From the NCBI RefSeq assembly GCF_000174435.1, contig NZ_ACJN02000001.1, positions 1,043,658-1,107,657 on the forward strand: a DNA stretch of 64,000 nt, in the 5' to 3' direction. The notes under the pieces were generated by a model. The model ran no database searches and was not told the origin of the DNA. It saw only the letters and a list, made by a program, of their open reading frames with translations. Both the position numbers and the translations under genes were made by a program. Of the stretch, positions 51,643-61,900 are shown in pieces; position 1 is the stretch's first letter, and the number at the start of each line of letters is the position of its first letter. The DNA comes from Desulfonatronospira thiodismutans ASO3-1. GTDB taxonomy: Bacteria; Desulfobacterota; Desulfovibrionia; Desulfovibrionales; Desulfonatronovibrionaceae.

Positions 51643-52320
51643 ATGAAAGAAGAAGAAAAAGAAGACAAATGGCGGAAATGGCTCGCAATGCAAAATAAAG
51701 ATGAAATCGCATTGTGGTATAAAGCCACGGATTTTGAAGAGAAATACTTTGGCGATATGAATCTGGATGATTTTGAAGAAGAACTGAGTGGAAAAGAAAC
51801 GTGGATTGGCGGTAAATGGGTAAAAGTTAAGCGTGATTTTTATACCGAGTTTGGCATTACATTGGGAAGGTGGCGTTTTATCATTGTCAAAAAGCCAAAG
51901 GGTTATGCTGGAAAATGTTTTCCCAAAAGCTGTACTATAAAGATTGCGGAAGAATATAAAGACAACGATATAGTTCTTCTTCATGAAATGATTCATGCTT
52001 TTGAATGTATGCTTTTTAAGCATGAATTCTTTTTCCAATATGTTTTAATAAAACTTTACAAAAAGCTGTCAGAGCAAGTGCCTAATCTCGATGAGCTATT
52101 AATGTTTGATCAGCATGTAGACAGTATTGTTCACAGCCCACTTTTTTGCTTGAAGTCGATTGATCTAGACTTAAGGCTCAATCAAGAAATAGGAACCACT
52201 TATGCTTACGAAAGAGAAGAGTTGTTTAGACCCGATAATGGCGAGGAAGGTAACTTTGATACCTTAGACTTAGATAAAATGAAAGTCTTAATGGCGAAAA
52301 AGTATTTCGGTGAAAAATAA
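51643..52320 (+). CDS. HExxH putative metallopeptidase-like protein
   Basis: 225 residues, AT-rich and lysine-rich compared with its neighbours. 'IVLLHEMIHAFECM' (about residues 110-123) provides an H-E-x-x-H zinc motif in the context typical of SprT/gluzincin-like proteins, preceded by a strand 'CTIKIAEEY'. Third-ligand candidates lie further on but cannot be fixed. AAAGGAGAG precedes the ATG. The gene looks recently acquired. A peptidase role is inferred from the motif alone. Confidence 0.55.
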   Translation: MKEEEKEDKWRKWLAMQNKDEIALWYKATDFEEKYFGDMNLDDFEEELSGKETWIGGKWVKVKRDFYTEFGITLGRWRFIIVKKPKGYAGKCFPKSCTIKIAEEYKDNDIVLLHEMIHAFECMLFKHEFFFQYVLIKLYKKLSEQVPNLDELLMFDQHVDSIVHSPLFCLKSIDLDLRLNQEIGTTYAYEREELFRPDNGEEGNFDTLDLDKMKVLMAKKYFGEK

Positions 52321-53202
52321 TTGTCTCATATAATATCTATTTTGAGCTCGCGGGAAAATGTTGTGCTTGGTCAAAAGACCTTTCTTTCCGCCATCCTTCT
52401 TTTCTTGCTGGCTTTCTTTTCCCCACCAGCACACTCCCAGATCACCGTCACTGCTATTGACGTTGGCCAGGGGGATTGTGTCTTGATTCAGTCAGATACC
52501 CATAAAATCCTGATTGATGCCGGCTGGGGCTACAATGACGTAGCTGACTATCTGGCCGGCAGGGATATATTCCGTATAGACAAGGTGGTGGCTACCCACG
52601 GCCACGCAGACCATATCGGGGGACTGGTTGGGGTTTTGCAGCGAAAGGACGTGGATAAAGTACTGTATAACGGTCAGACACATACTACGAACACATTTGA
52701 GAAATTCATTGATGCCATAGCTGAATCCGAGGCAGCCTACCACGAGCCATCCAGAGGGGAATCTTTTGAGCTTGGAGACATGACCTTGAAAATCCTGCAC
52801 CCGGAAAGGTCCGCAGCTGATTACGAGGGTCATCTGCACGATATGAATATTGTGGTCCGGATTGAATACGGAGATTTTGCTGCGATAACCTCCGGAGATA
52901 TTGAGCAGGATAGAGAGCTGGAGATCCTGGAGTCGGGAGTGGATGTCTCAGCCCAGGTCTTGGAGCTGGGCCATCATGGCTCCAGCACATCCAGCCACCC
53001 TGACTGGATAGAAGCTGTGGACCCTGAACTTGCTATATGGCAGGCTGGCGAGGATAATCAGTATGGGCATCCACATGACGAAACGCTGTCCACCCTGGAA
53101 CGACTGGGAATAGAAACCATAGGCACCGCTACACACGGAACCATAACCATCACGGCCCAAAGTGACGGAAGTTTTGAGGTTGAGAGCCAGAGAGTGCCAT
53201 AA
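52321..53202 (+). CDS. Secreted MBL-fold (ComEC/Rec2-like) hydrolase
   Basis: 293 residues from a TTG directly after the previous stop; a GTG near 52366 is an alternative that would still keep the signal peptide ('LSAILLFLLAFFSPPAHS'). The metallo-beta-lactamase core has 'VVATHGHADHIGGL' (metal ligands near residue 91), 'AITSGDIEQD' and 'LGHHGSSTSS'. Family members degrade extracellular DNA or other substrates. An in-frame TAA at 53200 cuts off an HhH domain encoded in the same frame just downstream. Confidence 0.8.
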   Translation: MSHIISILSSRENVVLGQKTFLSAILLFLLAFFSPPAHSQITVTAIDVGQGDCVLIQSDTHKILIDAGWGYNDVADYLAGRDIFRIDKVVATHGHADHIGGLVGVLQRKDVDKVLYNGQTHTTNTFEKFIDAIAESEAAYHEPSRGESFELGDMTLKILHPERSAADYEGHLHDMNIVVRIEYGDFAAITSGDIEQDRELEILESGVDVSAQVLELGHHGSSTSSHPDWIEAVDPELAIWQAGEDNQYGHPHDETLSTLERLGIETIGTATHGTITITAQSDGSFEVESQRVP

Positions 53203-53409
53203 GAAAAATCTGCTCAACCACAAGACTATTGTGTTGACCTCAACCAGGCAGACAAATCAGAACTTACTCAGATTATTCATATTGGCGAAAGCCGTGCTCA
53301 AGCTATAAAACAGGGTCGCTTGGCAAAATGTCGGGGGGTTACTGAAATTAGGGGGATCGGTCAGGGTCGACTTCTGGATATCAAAGAACAAGGACTGGTT
53401 TGTGAGTAA
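53203..53409 (+). pseudogene. HhH (ComEA-like) C-terminal domain severed from the MBL gene
   Basis: In the same frame as the MBL gene, 68 codons continue past the TAA at 53200-53202 to a second stop at 53407. 'CVDLNQADKSELTQIIHIGE' and 'ALKxG'-like 'RAQAIKQGR', then 'VTEIRGIGQGRLLDIK', are a helix-hairpin-helix pair as in ComEA. It has no own start or ribosome site. The second stop overlaps the GTG of the DUF3006 gene, the layout expected if the whole MBL-HhH protein were once read through. Confidence 0.8.
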
Positions 53410-53641
53410 GCAGTATGTCGTCATAGACGTGATATCAACTGATATGGCAACGCTTTTGATTGGTGAGGAAGAAAAGGAGTGGGTAGTAAGGGTGGATGAA
53501 CTGCCTGAGGGCTCCAAGGAAGGTGACTGGTTGATACTGGATGATACGGGCAATTTATTACCTGCGCCTGAGAAGACCACGGAGAGAAGGCATAAGATTC
53601 GGAGCAAGCTGGAAAGGTTAAGAACATCATACAAGCAATAG
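53402..53641 (+). CDS. DUF3006-family protein
   Basis: 79 residues from a GTG. 'QYVVIDVISTDMATLLIGEE' and 'LPEGSKEGDWLIL' match DUF3006, a small beta-barrel regularly encoded beside ComEC-like MBL proteins. It overlaps the end of the HhH frame by eight bases, implying ancient translational coupling to it. Function unknown. Confidence 0.75.
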   Translation: MSKQYVVIDVISTDMATLLIGEEEKEWVVRVDELPEGSKEGDWLILDDTGNLLPAPEKTTERRHKIRSKLERLRTSYKQ

Positions 53642-53693
53642 CTGCATCTTTACCTTGTTATTAATTTAAGGTTTCGTAAAGAAGGGGATTAAC

Positions 53694-53951
53694 ATGGAAG
53701 AATTATTTTTAAGTGCTTCCGTAATTATAGTTTTATTAATAGTTCTATTAGCCCTATTGATAGCCATTTTAATAGCTCCATTGTTAATATGGAGAAACAC
53801 AAACAGAACGAATAGGTTGTTAGTTTTAATTGCTCTACAGTCTGGAGTACCCCCCAAGCATGTAAAAGAAGTTTATAGAATGCCAGGGTCTGACATGTCA
53901 TCAGTTTTTAATAAACTGGAAATTGACAACGATTTTTCTTTCAAAAAATGA
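53694..53951 (+). CDS. Small single-helix membrane protein
   Basis: 85 residues. One long hydrophobic segment (about 6-34, isoleucine/leucine-rich) is followed by a basic soluble tail of 50 residues ending 'DFSFKK'. AAGGGGAT precedes the ATG. It is AT-rich. I do not recognise it; it is just upstream of hsdM but transcribed in the same direction with a 50-base gap. Confidence 0.5.
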   Translation: MEELFLSASVIIVLLIVLLALLIAILIAPLLIWRNTNRTNRLLVLIALQSGVPPKHVKEVYRMPGSDMSSVFNKLEIDNDFSFKK

Positions 53952-54000
53952 TTGTGTTTAAGTTAAATAAATTATGCATGAAACAAGAGAGTGAGCATAA

Positions 54001-55551
54001 ATGAACCGCAATGGAAACCAAGTTGAAGCTCGACTCTGGGCTGCTGCCGATGAGCTGAGAGCCAATTCCAAGCTGAAACCTTCAGAGTACTCTGTCCCTG
54101 TCCTGGGGCTGGTGTTTTTGAGGTACGCCGACCATAAATTCAAAGCCGCAGCCAAGGAATTAGAATGTTCTGGAGGTGGGAGACGGAAAATCGGTCCGGC
54201 AGATTATCATGCCAGAGGTGTCGTATATCTTCCAGAAAAAGCTCGTTTTTCATACCTGATACAACTTCCTGAAGGCTCCAACCTTGGAGCAGCAATAAAC
54301 GATGCCATGCGGGCCATTGAGGCTGAGAATACCGACCTCAGAGAAGTACTTCCTAAAACATACAACCGCTTTGAAAACTACCTGCTCAAAGAACTGCTTA
54401 AAACCATGAACTCTGTTCCAATGGATATTGAGGGCGATGCCTTTGGAAAAATCTATGAGTACTTCCTGGGTAACTTTGCCCGGGCCGAAGGGCAGAAGGG
54501 TGGAGAGTTTTTTACTCCAACTGCGATAGTCAAACTAATTGTCGGAATCATTGAGCCTTACCATGGTCGGATATATGACCCAGCCTGCGGTTCAGGTGGT
54601 ATGTTTGTACAAAGCGCTCACTTTGTAGAGGAGCACAGGAAAAATCCCGGATCTGAGCTAAGTATTTATGGCCAGGAGAAGGTGGCTGAAACAGTGCGCC
54701 TTGGGAAAATGAACTTGGCTGTTCATGGTCTGGGGGGAGATATCCGCCAGGGCAACGCTTATTACGAAGACCTGCATAACTCCAAGGCTAAATTCGAATA
54801 TGTCATGGCTAATCCGCCCTTCAACGTGGACCGGGTGGACAAGGACCGGCTCAAAGATGACCCCAGGTTCCCTTTTGGTTTACCCAAGCCAGACAATGCC
54901 AATTTTCTCTGGATTCAGATGTTCTACAGCGCTCTTAACGACAAAGGTAGAGCCGGATTTGTCATGGCGAACTCGGCATCAGATGCCCGTGGTTCTGAGC
55001 TAGATATCCGCAAGCAGCTTATCGAGTCCAACTCTGTTGACGTGATGGTGGCTGTAGGTTCCAACTTCTTTTATACTGTGACCTTGCCCTGTACCCTGTG
55101 GTTTCTGGATAGGGGTAAGAAAAACACTGACAGGGCAGACAAGGTCCTGTTCATTGATGCCCGGCATATTTATCGCCAGATAGACCGTGCTCACCGGGAC
55201 TGGACACCTGCTCAGATAGAGTTTCTTGCCAATATCGCCAGGCTGTACCGGAATGAGGAGCCTGAAAACCTGCATGACTCTCAGGGACTGATGGATGAAA
55301 ACTTTCCTGACGGGAAGTACGTGGACGTTCCCGGTCTGTGCAAGGGGGCTACTCTGGAGGACATAGAGGCCCAGGGGTGGAGCCTGAATCCAGGCAGATA
55401 CGTGGGTGTGGCTGCCAGGGAGGAAGAAGACTTTGACTTTAAGGAAAGGCTTGAAGAGCTAAACGAGGAACTGGAAGGTCTGAATGTCGAGGCCAGGGAG
55501 CTCGAAGAAAGGATTGCTGAGAATGTGGTTAGGTTGTTGGAGAAGGATTGA
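54001..55551 (+). CDS. hsdM: Type I restriction-modification methyltransferase subunit
   Basis: 516 residues. The N-terminal helical HsdM_N region ('[20 protein letters not shown]') precedes the adenine-N6 methylase core with '[14 protein letters not shown]' (AdoMet motif I near 193) and 'VMANPPFN' (catalytic motif IV near 270). A C-terminal coiled coil probably contacts HsdS. The stop shares one base with the hsdS ATG (TGATG). The type resembles type I systems with HsdM of about 500 residues. Confidence 0.92.
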   Translation: MNRNGNQVEARLWAAADELRANSKLKPSEYSVPVLGLVFLRYADHKFKAAAKELECSGGGRRKIGPADYHARGVVYLPEKARFSYLIQLPEGSNLGAAINDAMRAIEAENTDLREVLPKTYNRFENYLLKELLKTMNSVPMDIEGDAFGKIYEYFLGNFARAEGQKGGEFFTPTAIVKLIVGIIEPYHGRIYDPACGSGGMFVQSAHFVEEHRKNPGSELSIYGQEKVAETVRLGKMNLAVHGLGGDIRQGNAYYEDLHNSKAKFEYVMANPPFNVDRVDKDRLKDDPRFPFGLPKPDNANFLWIQMFYSALNDKGRAGFVMANSASDARGSELDIRKQLIESNSVDVMVAVGSNFFYTVTLPCTLWFLDRGKKNTDRADKVLFIDARHIYRQIDRAHRDWTPAQIEFLANIARLYRNEEPENLHDSQGLMDENFPDGKYVDVPGLCKGATLEDIEAQGWSLNPGRYVGVAAREEEDFDFKERLEELNEELEGLNVEARELEERIAENVVRLLEKD

Positions 55552-56699
55552 TGCTCAGTCATTTTCAGCAATCGCCTCTAGAAGAAATAGTCAACTTTAA
55601 GACCGGAAAATTGAACTCAAATGCTGCTAAGCCAGACGGCAAGTATCCTTTTTTTACCTGTAGTCAAGAGACTTACAGGACAGATACTTGGTCATTTGAT
55701 GGGGAGTATGTGCTTCTTGCAGGTAACAATGCAGCGGGGGTTTACCCTTTGAAATATTTCAAAGGCAAATTTGATGTTTATCAGAGAACTTACGCCATTC
55801 GTAGTATTAATGAGACAAAATGCTTAACCCGGTATGTATACTATGCGCTTAGACTTCAGCTTGAGTTAATGAAAAGTATTTCCACTGGTGTGGCTACAAA
55901 ATTCTTAACAATGTCTTTGCTTAATAGAGCACAGATACCACTACCCCCCCTCCCCATCCAGCGCAAAATCGCCTCCATCCTCTCAGCCTATGATGACCTG
56001 ATTGAAAACAACCTGCGGCGGATAAAGATCCTGGAAGAGATGGCCCAGAACCTTTACCGGGAGTGGTTTGTCAAATTCCGCTTCCCAGGCCATGAAAAGG
56101 TCAGGCTTGTTGACTCTGAGCTGGGGAAGATTCCTGAAGGGTGGGAGGCTGTGAAGCTAGGGAATCTAGTTAAAGTCAGGAAAGGTCAAAATATAACAAA
56201 AAAAACTATTGTACCCGGTTCAATACCTGTAGTCGCAGGGGGAATCAAGCCTGCCTACTATCATAATACAGCAAACACTCAGCATCCAGTAGTTACTATA
56301 AGCGCTTCTGGGGCAAACGCGGGTTTTGTGAGTCTTTACCATGAGTATGTTTGGGCTTCTGATTGTTCGGTAATTGACAGAAGCACAACCGAGCATGTCT
56401 ATTTCTTCTATCTTCAGTTAAAAGAAAGACAGCATGAAGTAACTAGGCTGCAAAGAGGAGCTGCTCAACCGCATGTTTACCCTAAAGATTTGATGGAAAT
56501 TGTTGCAGTGGAGGCCCCCCCTCATATCCTAAACAGCTTTTCTGCAGAGGTATATCCATTACTACATATGGTTAGAAACTTATCTTTAAAAAACCGAATC
56601 CTTCGCCAAACCCGTGACCTTCTTTTGCCCAGACTCATATCTGGAGAACTGGATGTGTCCGAGCTGGATATCAATGTGCCGGAGGAGGCTAAAGCATGA
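55551..56699 (+). CDS. hsdS: Type I restriction-modification specificity subunit
   Basis: 382 residues from the ATG at 55551 (a TTG three bases earlier is also in frame). Two target-recognition domains: about 1-135, AT-richer than its surroundings, and about 190-330, each ending in a conserved helix ('IPLPPLPIQRKIASILSAYD' after the first). Composition changes at both TRDs are typical of recombined specificity genes. The recognised DNA site cannot be read. It overlaps the next gene by four bases. Confidence 0.9.
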   Translation: MLSHFQQSPLEEIVNFKTGKLNSNAAKPDGKYPFFTCSQETYRTDTWSFDGEYVLLAGNNAAGVYPLKYFKGKFDVYQRTYAIRSINETKCLTRYVYYALRLQLELMKSISTGVATKFLTMSLLNRAQIPLPPLPIQRKIASILSAYDDLIENNLRRIKILEEMAQNLYREWFVKFRFPGHEKVRLVDSELGKIPEGWEAVKLGNLVKVRKGQNITKKTIVPGSIPVVAGGIKPAYYHNTANTQHPVVTISASGANAGFVSLYHEYVWASDCSVIDRSTTEHVYFFYLQLKERQHEVTRLQRGAAQPHVYPKDLMEIVAVEAPPHILNSFSAEVYPLLHMVRNLSLKNRILRQTRDLLLPRLISGELDVSELDINVPEEAKA

Positions 56700-58954
56700 G
56701 CAAAACAGTATTCAATAAAGTAGACTATGACCTTGATTCGCTGGTCATGAGCATAGCCATTGGTGACATAGGGTTACCGGACATCCAGCGTCCTTTTGTT
56801 TGGAAAAACGCTAAGGTCCGTGACTTGTTTGATTCAATGTATAAAGGATATCCTGTTGGCTATTTCTTATTCTGGCACAACGGACTGGCGGCAGATTCAG
56901 CTCGAACCATAGGTACGGACAACAAGCAAAAACCTTCACGGCTAGTCATTGTAGATGGACAGCAGCGCTTAACCTCTCTTTACGCTGTTATCAAAAGTGT
57001 CCCTGTCTTGAGGGAAAACTTTGAAACAGAGTGCATTAAAATAGCCTTCAATCCTTTGGAAGAAAAATTCGAGGTCTCTGATGCGGCAATAATTCGGGAC
57101 AAGACTTTTATCCCTGACATATCAGTTTTGTGGAACGACAATACTGACCTTTTTGAGGTGGTGGAGAATTACCTGGAAGGATTAAACGTTTCGCGTGAAA
57201 TTACTCCTGAAGAGAACAAGGCTATAAAAAAGTCTATAAGTAGGCTGCAGGGTTTATTGAGCTTCCCATTCACTGCCTTGGAATTGCTGCCGGACGTCAA
57301 TGAAGAAGCCGTGTCAGATGTGTTTGTGAGGATCAACAGCAAGGGTACACCCCTAAACCAGGCCGACTTTATCTTGACCCTGATGTCAGTGTTCTGGGAT
57401 GAGGGCCGTTCTGAACTGGAACGTTTCTGCCGTGAATCAAGAAAGCCTTCCAAGGATAAAGCATCTCCATTCAATCACTTCATTGATCCGTCACCTGACC
57501 AGCTGCTTCGCGTGGCTGTGGGGGTGGCCTTTAAACGTGCCAGACTCAAGTATGTGTACTCGATACTTCGAGGTAAGGACCTGGAAACAGAAAAATTCAG
57601 TGATGAACTTCGGGATAAACAGTTTGCCCTGCTTAAAGATGCTCAGAGCAGGACATTGAATCTGCAATACTGGCATGACTTCATGAACTGCATCCGGCAG
57701 GCAGGATTCAGAAGCGGTAAGATGATTAGTTCCCAGAACAACCTGATATTCTCATATATCCTGTATCTTATCGGGCGGACTGAATATAAGGTTGAGGAGT
57801 TCGCCCTTCGCCGTTTGATTGCCCGCTGGTTTTTCATGTCAGCAGTAACAGGCCGTTTCAGCAGTTCCCCGGAATCGGCAATGGAATTCGACCTGGCACA
57901 ACTGAGAGAAGTTGCTTCCGCAGAGGACTTTGTAAAAAGGCTGAATCATGTGTGCGATATCACTCTGACAAATGACTTCTGGAACCTGACACTACCCAAC
58001 GACTTGGCTACCTCATCACCCCGAAGCCCGTCTCTATTTGCATATTATGCTGCTCTGGTGCTTCTGGATGCCCGGGCTTTATTTTCCCACAGCAAAGTAA
58101 CTGACATGCTGGACCCAGCCATAAAAGCCCATAAGTCTGCTGTAGAAAGACATCATCTTTTTCCCAAAGGGTACTTGAAGAAACAGGGTATCACTTCAGT
58201 CCGGGATACCAACCAAATCGCCAATTATGCCCTGGTAGAATGGGGGGACAACATAGATATATCAGACAAGTCACCTGCTGAGTATGCTCCGGAGATGTCG
58301 GAAAGATTTAAGCAGGAAAGACTTGAACGGATGTATCGAATGCATGCCCTGCCCTCAGGCTGGGAGCACATGAATTACCGGGATTTTCTGGAAAAACGCC
58401 GTGAACTAATGGCAAAGGTTATTGCTGAGGGTTACGCCACACTGCTCACTGGCGAAGCAGAAGAAGAGCTGGCAAAGGAAGAACTGGACCTGTCAAAAGT
58501 AGTGATGAACGGTGAATCCGATGACATTGAATTCAAGGCTTCACTTCGGGTTAATCTCCATACCGGCAGCAAGGACCCAAGAATCGAGCATGCTGTGCTC
58601 AAGACACTGGCAGCCTTTTTAAATACCAACGGAGGCACCCTGCTTGTTGGGGTGTCCGATGACGGCACCCCTGTGGGTATTCAGGTAGATGGCTTTGAAA
58701 ACGATGACAAGATGAGCCAGCACTTGGTGAACATTGTTAAATCCCGCCTGGGGGTATCGGCAATGACAAACATACATGCCCGCTTTGATGACCATGAAGA
58801 CAATCGAGTTATGGTCATAAAATGCGCAAAGGCTCCAACGCCAGTTTTTGTCAAAGAGGGTGACAGGGAAAGATTTTTTATCCGTACCGGACCGGCTACA
58901 ACTGAGCTTTCCCCGAGTCAGACCCAGGAATATATCAAACAAAGGTTCAATTAA
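56696..58954 (+). CDS. DUF262-HNH protein fused to an AlbA_2/Schlafen-like domain, inside the type I operon
   Basis: 752 residues. 'IVDGQQRLTSLYAV' (near residue 87) is the nucleotide-sensing D-G-Q-Q-R motif of DUF262 proteins (GmrS, SspE, BrxU). 'ERHHLFPKGYL' (near 484) with downstream asparagine/histidine residues is the HNH nuclease region. Residues about 605-750 ('DDIEFKASLRVN', 'NTNGGTLLVGVSDDG') form an AlbA_2 Schlafen-like domain. The start overlaps the hsdS stop (ATGA) and the stop shares a base with hsdR ATG. It is probably a modification-dependent or phosphorothioate-linked nuclease added to the type I operon. Confidence 0.85.
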   Translation: MSKTVFNKVDYDLDSLVMSIAIGDIGLPDIQRPFVWKNAKVRDLFDSMYKGYPVGYFLFWHNGLAADSARTIGTDNKQKPSRLVIVDGQQRLTSLYAVIKSVPVLRENFETECIKIAFNPLEEKFEVSDAAIIRDKTFIPDISVLWNDNTDLFEVVENYLEGLNVSREITPEENKAIKKSISRLQGLLSFPFTALELLPDVNEEAVSDVFVRINSKGTPLNQADFILTLMSVFWDEGRSELERFCRESRKPSKDKASPFNHFIDPSPDQLLRVAVGVAFKRARLKYVYSILRGKDLETEKFSDELRDKQFALLKDAQSRTLNLQYWHDFMNCIRQAGFRSGKMISSQNNLIFSYILYLIGRTEYKVEEFALRRLIARWFFMSAVTGRFSSSPESAMEFDLAQLREVASAEDFVKRLNHVCDITLTNDFWNLTLPNDLATSSPRSPSLFAYYAALVLLDARALFSHSKVTDMLDPAIKAHKSAVERHHLFPKGYLKKQGITSVRDTNQIANYALVEWGDNIDISDKSPAEYAPEMSERFKQERLERMYRMHALPSGWEHMNYRDFLEKRRELMAKVIAEGYATLLTGEAEEELAKEELDLSKVVMNGESDDIEFKASLRVNLHTGSKDPRIEHAVLKTLAAFLNTNGGTLLVGVSDDGTPVGIQVDGFENDDKMSQHLVNIVKSRLGVSAMTNIHARFDDHEDNRVMVIKCAKAPTPVFVKEGDRERFFIRTGPATTELSPSQTQEYIKQRFN

Positions 58955-61900
58955 TGACCCCCTCTGACTACTCAGAAAATACCTTGGTGGAACAGCCTGC
59001 CATTTCCATGCTTGATGAGTTGGGGTGGAAGACTTTTGATGCCTATAGTGAATTCGACCATGGCTCAAGCTCTCTTGGCCGGGAAAACAAGGGTGAGGCC
59101 ATCTTAAAAACAAGACTTCTGCAGGCCCTTCAGCAACTAAATCCCGATATCCCAGTTGAAGCGTTACAAGAGGTTATTACAGAGCTGAGCAAGGACCGCT
59201 CTCGCATGAGCCTGGCCGCCGCCAACAAAGAGATATACGAACTGATAAAACATGGCATGCGGGTCAGTGTTCCAAATACTGAGGATGAGGAAGAGAGGAT
59301 TGAATGGGTCAGGATTATTGACTGGGAAAATCCATTAAAAAATGATTTTCTGCTCTGTTCGCAGTTCTGGGTGACAGGAGAGATGCATACCCGCCGGGCG
59401 GACCTTGTTGGCTTTGTAAATGGGCTGCCCCTGGTTCTGATGGAACTGAAGGCTATTCATCGTCGTCTGGAAACTGCCTTTACCTGCAACCTGAGTGATT
59501 ACAAAGACACTATCCCCCATCTTTTCTGGACTAATGCGCTGATAATACTCTCCAATGGGAGCCAGAGCAGGGTCGGTAGCGTGACCGCAGGCTGGGAGTA
59601 CTTTTCAGAATGGAAGAAAATCGATGATGAGGAAGAACCTGGCAGGGTGTCTTTGGAGACAATGCTCAAAGGAGTATGCGAACCTTCCAGGCTTTTGGAA
59701 CTCGTGGAAAACTTCACCATATTTCAGGAAGTTCCAGGGGGGTTAATTAAGCTGATTGCAAAGAACCATCAGTACCTGGGAGTCAAAAACGCCATCAAGG
59801 CCCTGGAAAACATCCAGGAGCACAAGGGAAAGCTTGGAGTCTTCTGGCATACCCAGGGCAGTGGCAAAAGCATCTCCATGATTTTTTTTGCTCAGAAGGT
59901 CATGCGTAAGAGGCCGGGAAACTGGACGTTTGTAATAGTGACAGACCGCCATGAACTGGACATCCAGATTTATAAAAATTTTGTCTCAGCCGGTGTGGTT
60001 ACGGAGGGACGAGCCCAGGCTGAGAGTAGTCAGCACTTGCGCCAACTGCTTACCGAAGACCATCGTTATGTGTTCACCCTGATTCATAAGTTCCGCACTG
60101 AGAAAGGAGAGATTCACCCTGTCCTCTCCGAACGTGAAGACATCATAGTTATCACAGATGAGGCGCACAGGAGCCAGTATGATACTTTGGCCATGAACAT
60201 GCGCACCGCCCTGCCCAGAGCCTCTTTTCTGGCTTTTACAGGCACTCCCCTGATCGTCGGCGAGGAAAAGACCAGGGAGGTTTTTGGAGAGTATGTCAGC
60301 ATTTATGACTTTAAACAGTCTGTGGATGACGGGGCTACTGTTCCTCTGTACTACGAAAACCGGATACCAGAGCTGCAACTCAAAAATGAAGACCTCGACA
60401 AAGAGATGGAACGTATTCTTGAAGAAGCTGAGCTGGACGAAGAACAAGAGAAAAAGCTGGAGCGTGAATTTGCCCGTGAATACCACCTGATAACCCGGGA
60501 AGACAGGCTGGAAGCCATATCCAAAGACCTGGTCTCCCATTTCATAACCAGGGGATTTAGAGGCAAAGGCATGATGATTTGCATAGATAAGGCTACTGCC
60601 ATACGTATGTTCAATAAAGTGCAGAAATACTGGCAGGAGAAAATTAATTCCCTGGAAAAAGAACTTGTCCGGGCTGACAGCCAGAGTAAGGACGTTTTAT
60701 CAGAGCGTTTAAAATGGATGAAGGAAACCGACATGGCTGTGGTGGTCTCCCAGGGACAAAACGAAATTGGCGATATGGAGAAGAAGGGTCTGGATATTCG
60801 TCCTCACAGAAAACGCATTCTGGAAGAGGACCTGGAGAACAGGTTTAAGGACCCAGAGGACCCTTTCCGTCTGGTCTTTGTCTGTGCCATGTGGATGACC
60901 GGCTTTGATGTGCCTTCCTGCTCAACCCTCTACCTGGATAAGCCTATGCGCAATCACACCCTGATGCAGACTATAGCCAGGGCCAACAGAGTATATCCAG
61001 GAAAGGTCAGTGGGCTTATTGTGGATTACGCAGGAGTATTCCGTGACCTGGAAAAAGCTCTGGCCATTTATGGGGCCAGAGGTGGAAAAGATGACGGGAA
61101 TAGACCTGTTGAAGATAAGGCAGCTCTTCTGGAGGCCTTGAAGCAGTCCCTTCGGGAAACTGAAGAGTTTTGTAAGAGACATGGAGTTGACCTGGAACGT
61201 ATTGAACAGGCAGAAGGTTTTGGAAGAATAGGACTTTTGGATGATGCCCTCAAGGCTTTGGTCCCACCGGAACAATTAGAGAAGGCAGGCATAATCAATA
61301 GACAGGAAGACATGGATGATGCTGTTGAATCATTGGTGGGCTCAGAGGAAGCAAAACGCAAATATCTTGACTTGGCCAAGACTGTTGACAGGCTGTACAA
61401 GGCAGTACTTCCAGACCAAGAAGCCAAAGCTTTTTCAGTCAAGGTGGCCCCTATTCAGATTATTGCACAGAAAATTCGCAACCTGACTCCTCCAGCTGAT
61501 ATTTCTCTAGTCATGGGACAAGTAGAGGAACTGCTGGACCGTTCCATCAAGCCTGAAGGCTATGTCATGCCTGAGTCAACGCCAGACAACCCTGAAAACT
61601 TGATAGATCTGAGCGGAATTGATTTTGAAAAGTTGGCCGAACAGTTCAAAAAGGGCCGTAAAAAGACCATTAATGAAAAGCTTAAAGGCATGGTAGCAAG
61701 AAAGCTTATGATGATGGTCCGGCTTAACCGAACCCGCATAAATTACATGGAAAAGTTTCAAAAATTAATTGAGAAGTACAATGAAGGAAGCATGAACGCC
61801 GAGGAGTTTTTCCGTCAGCTTAAAGAGATTGTCAGAAGCTTAGACTTGGAGGAACAAAGAGCAGTATCCGAGAACCTGAGCGAAGAGGAACTTGCCTTGT

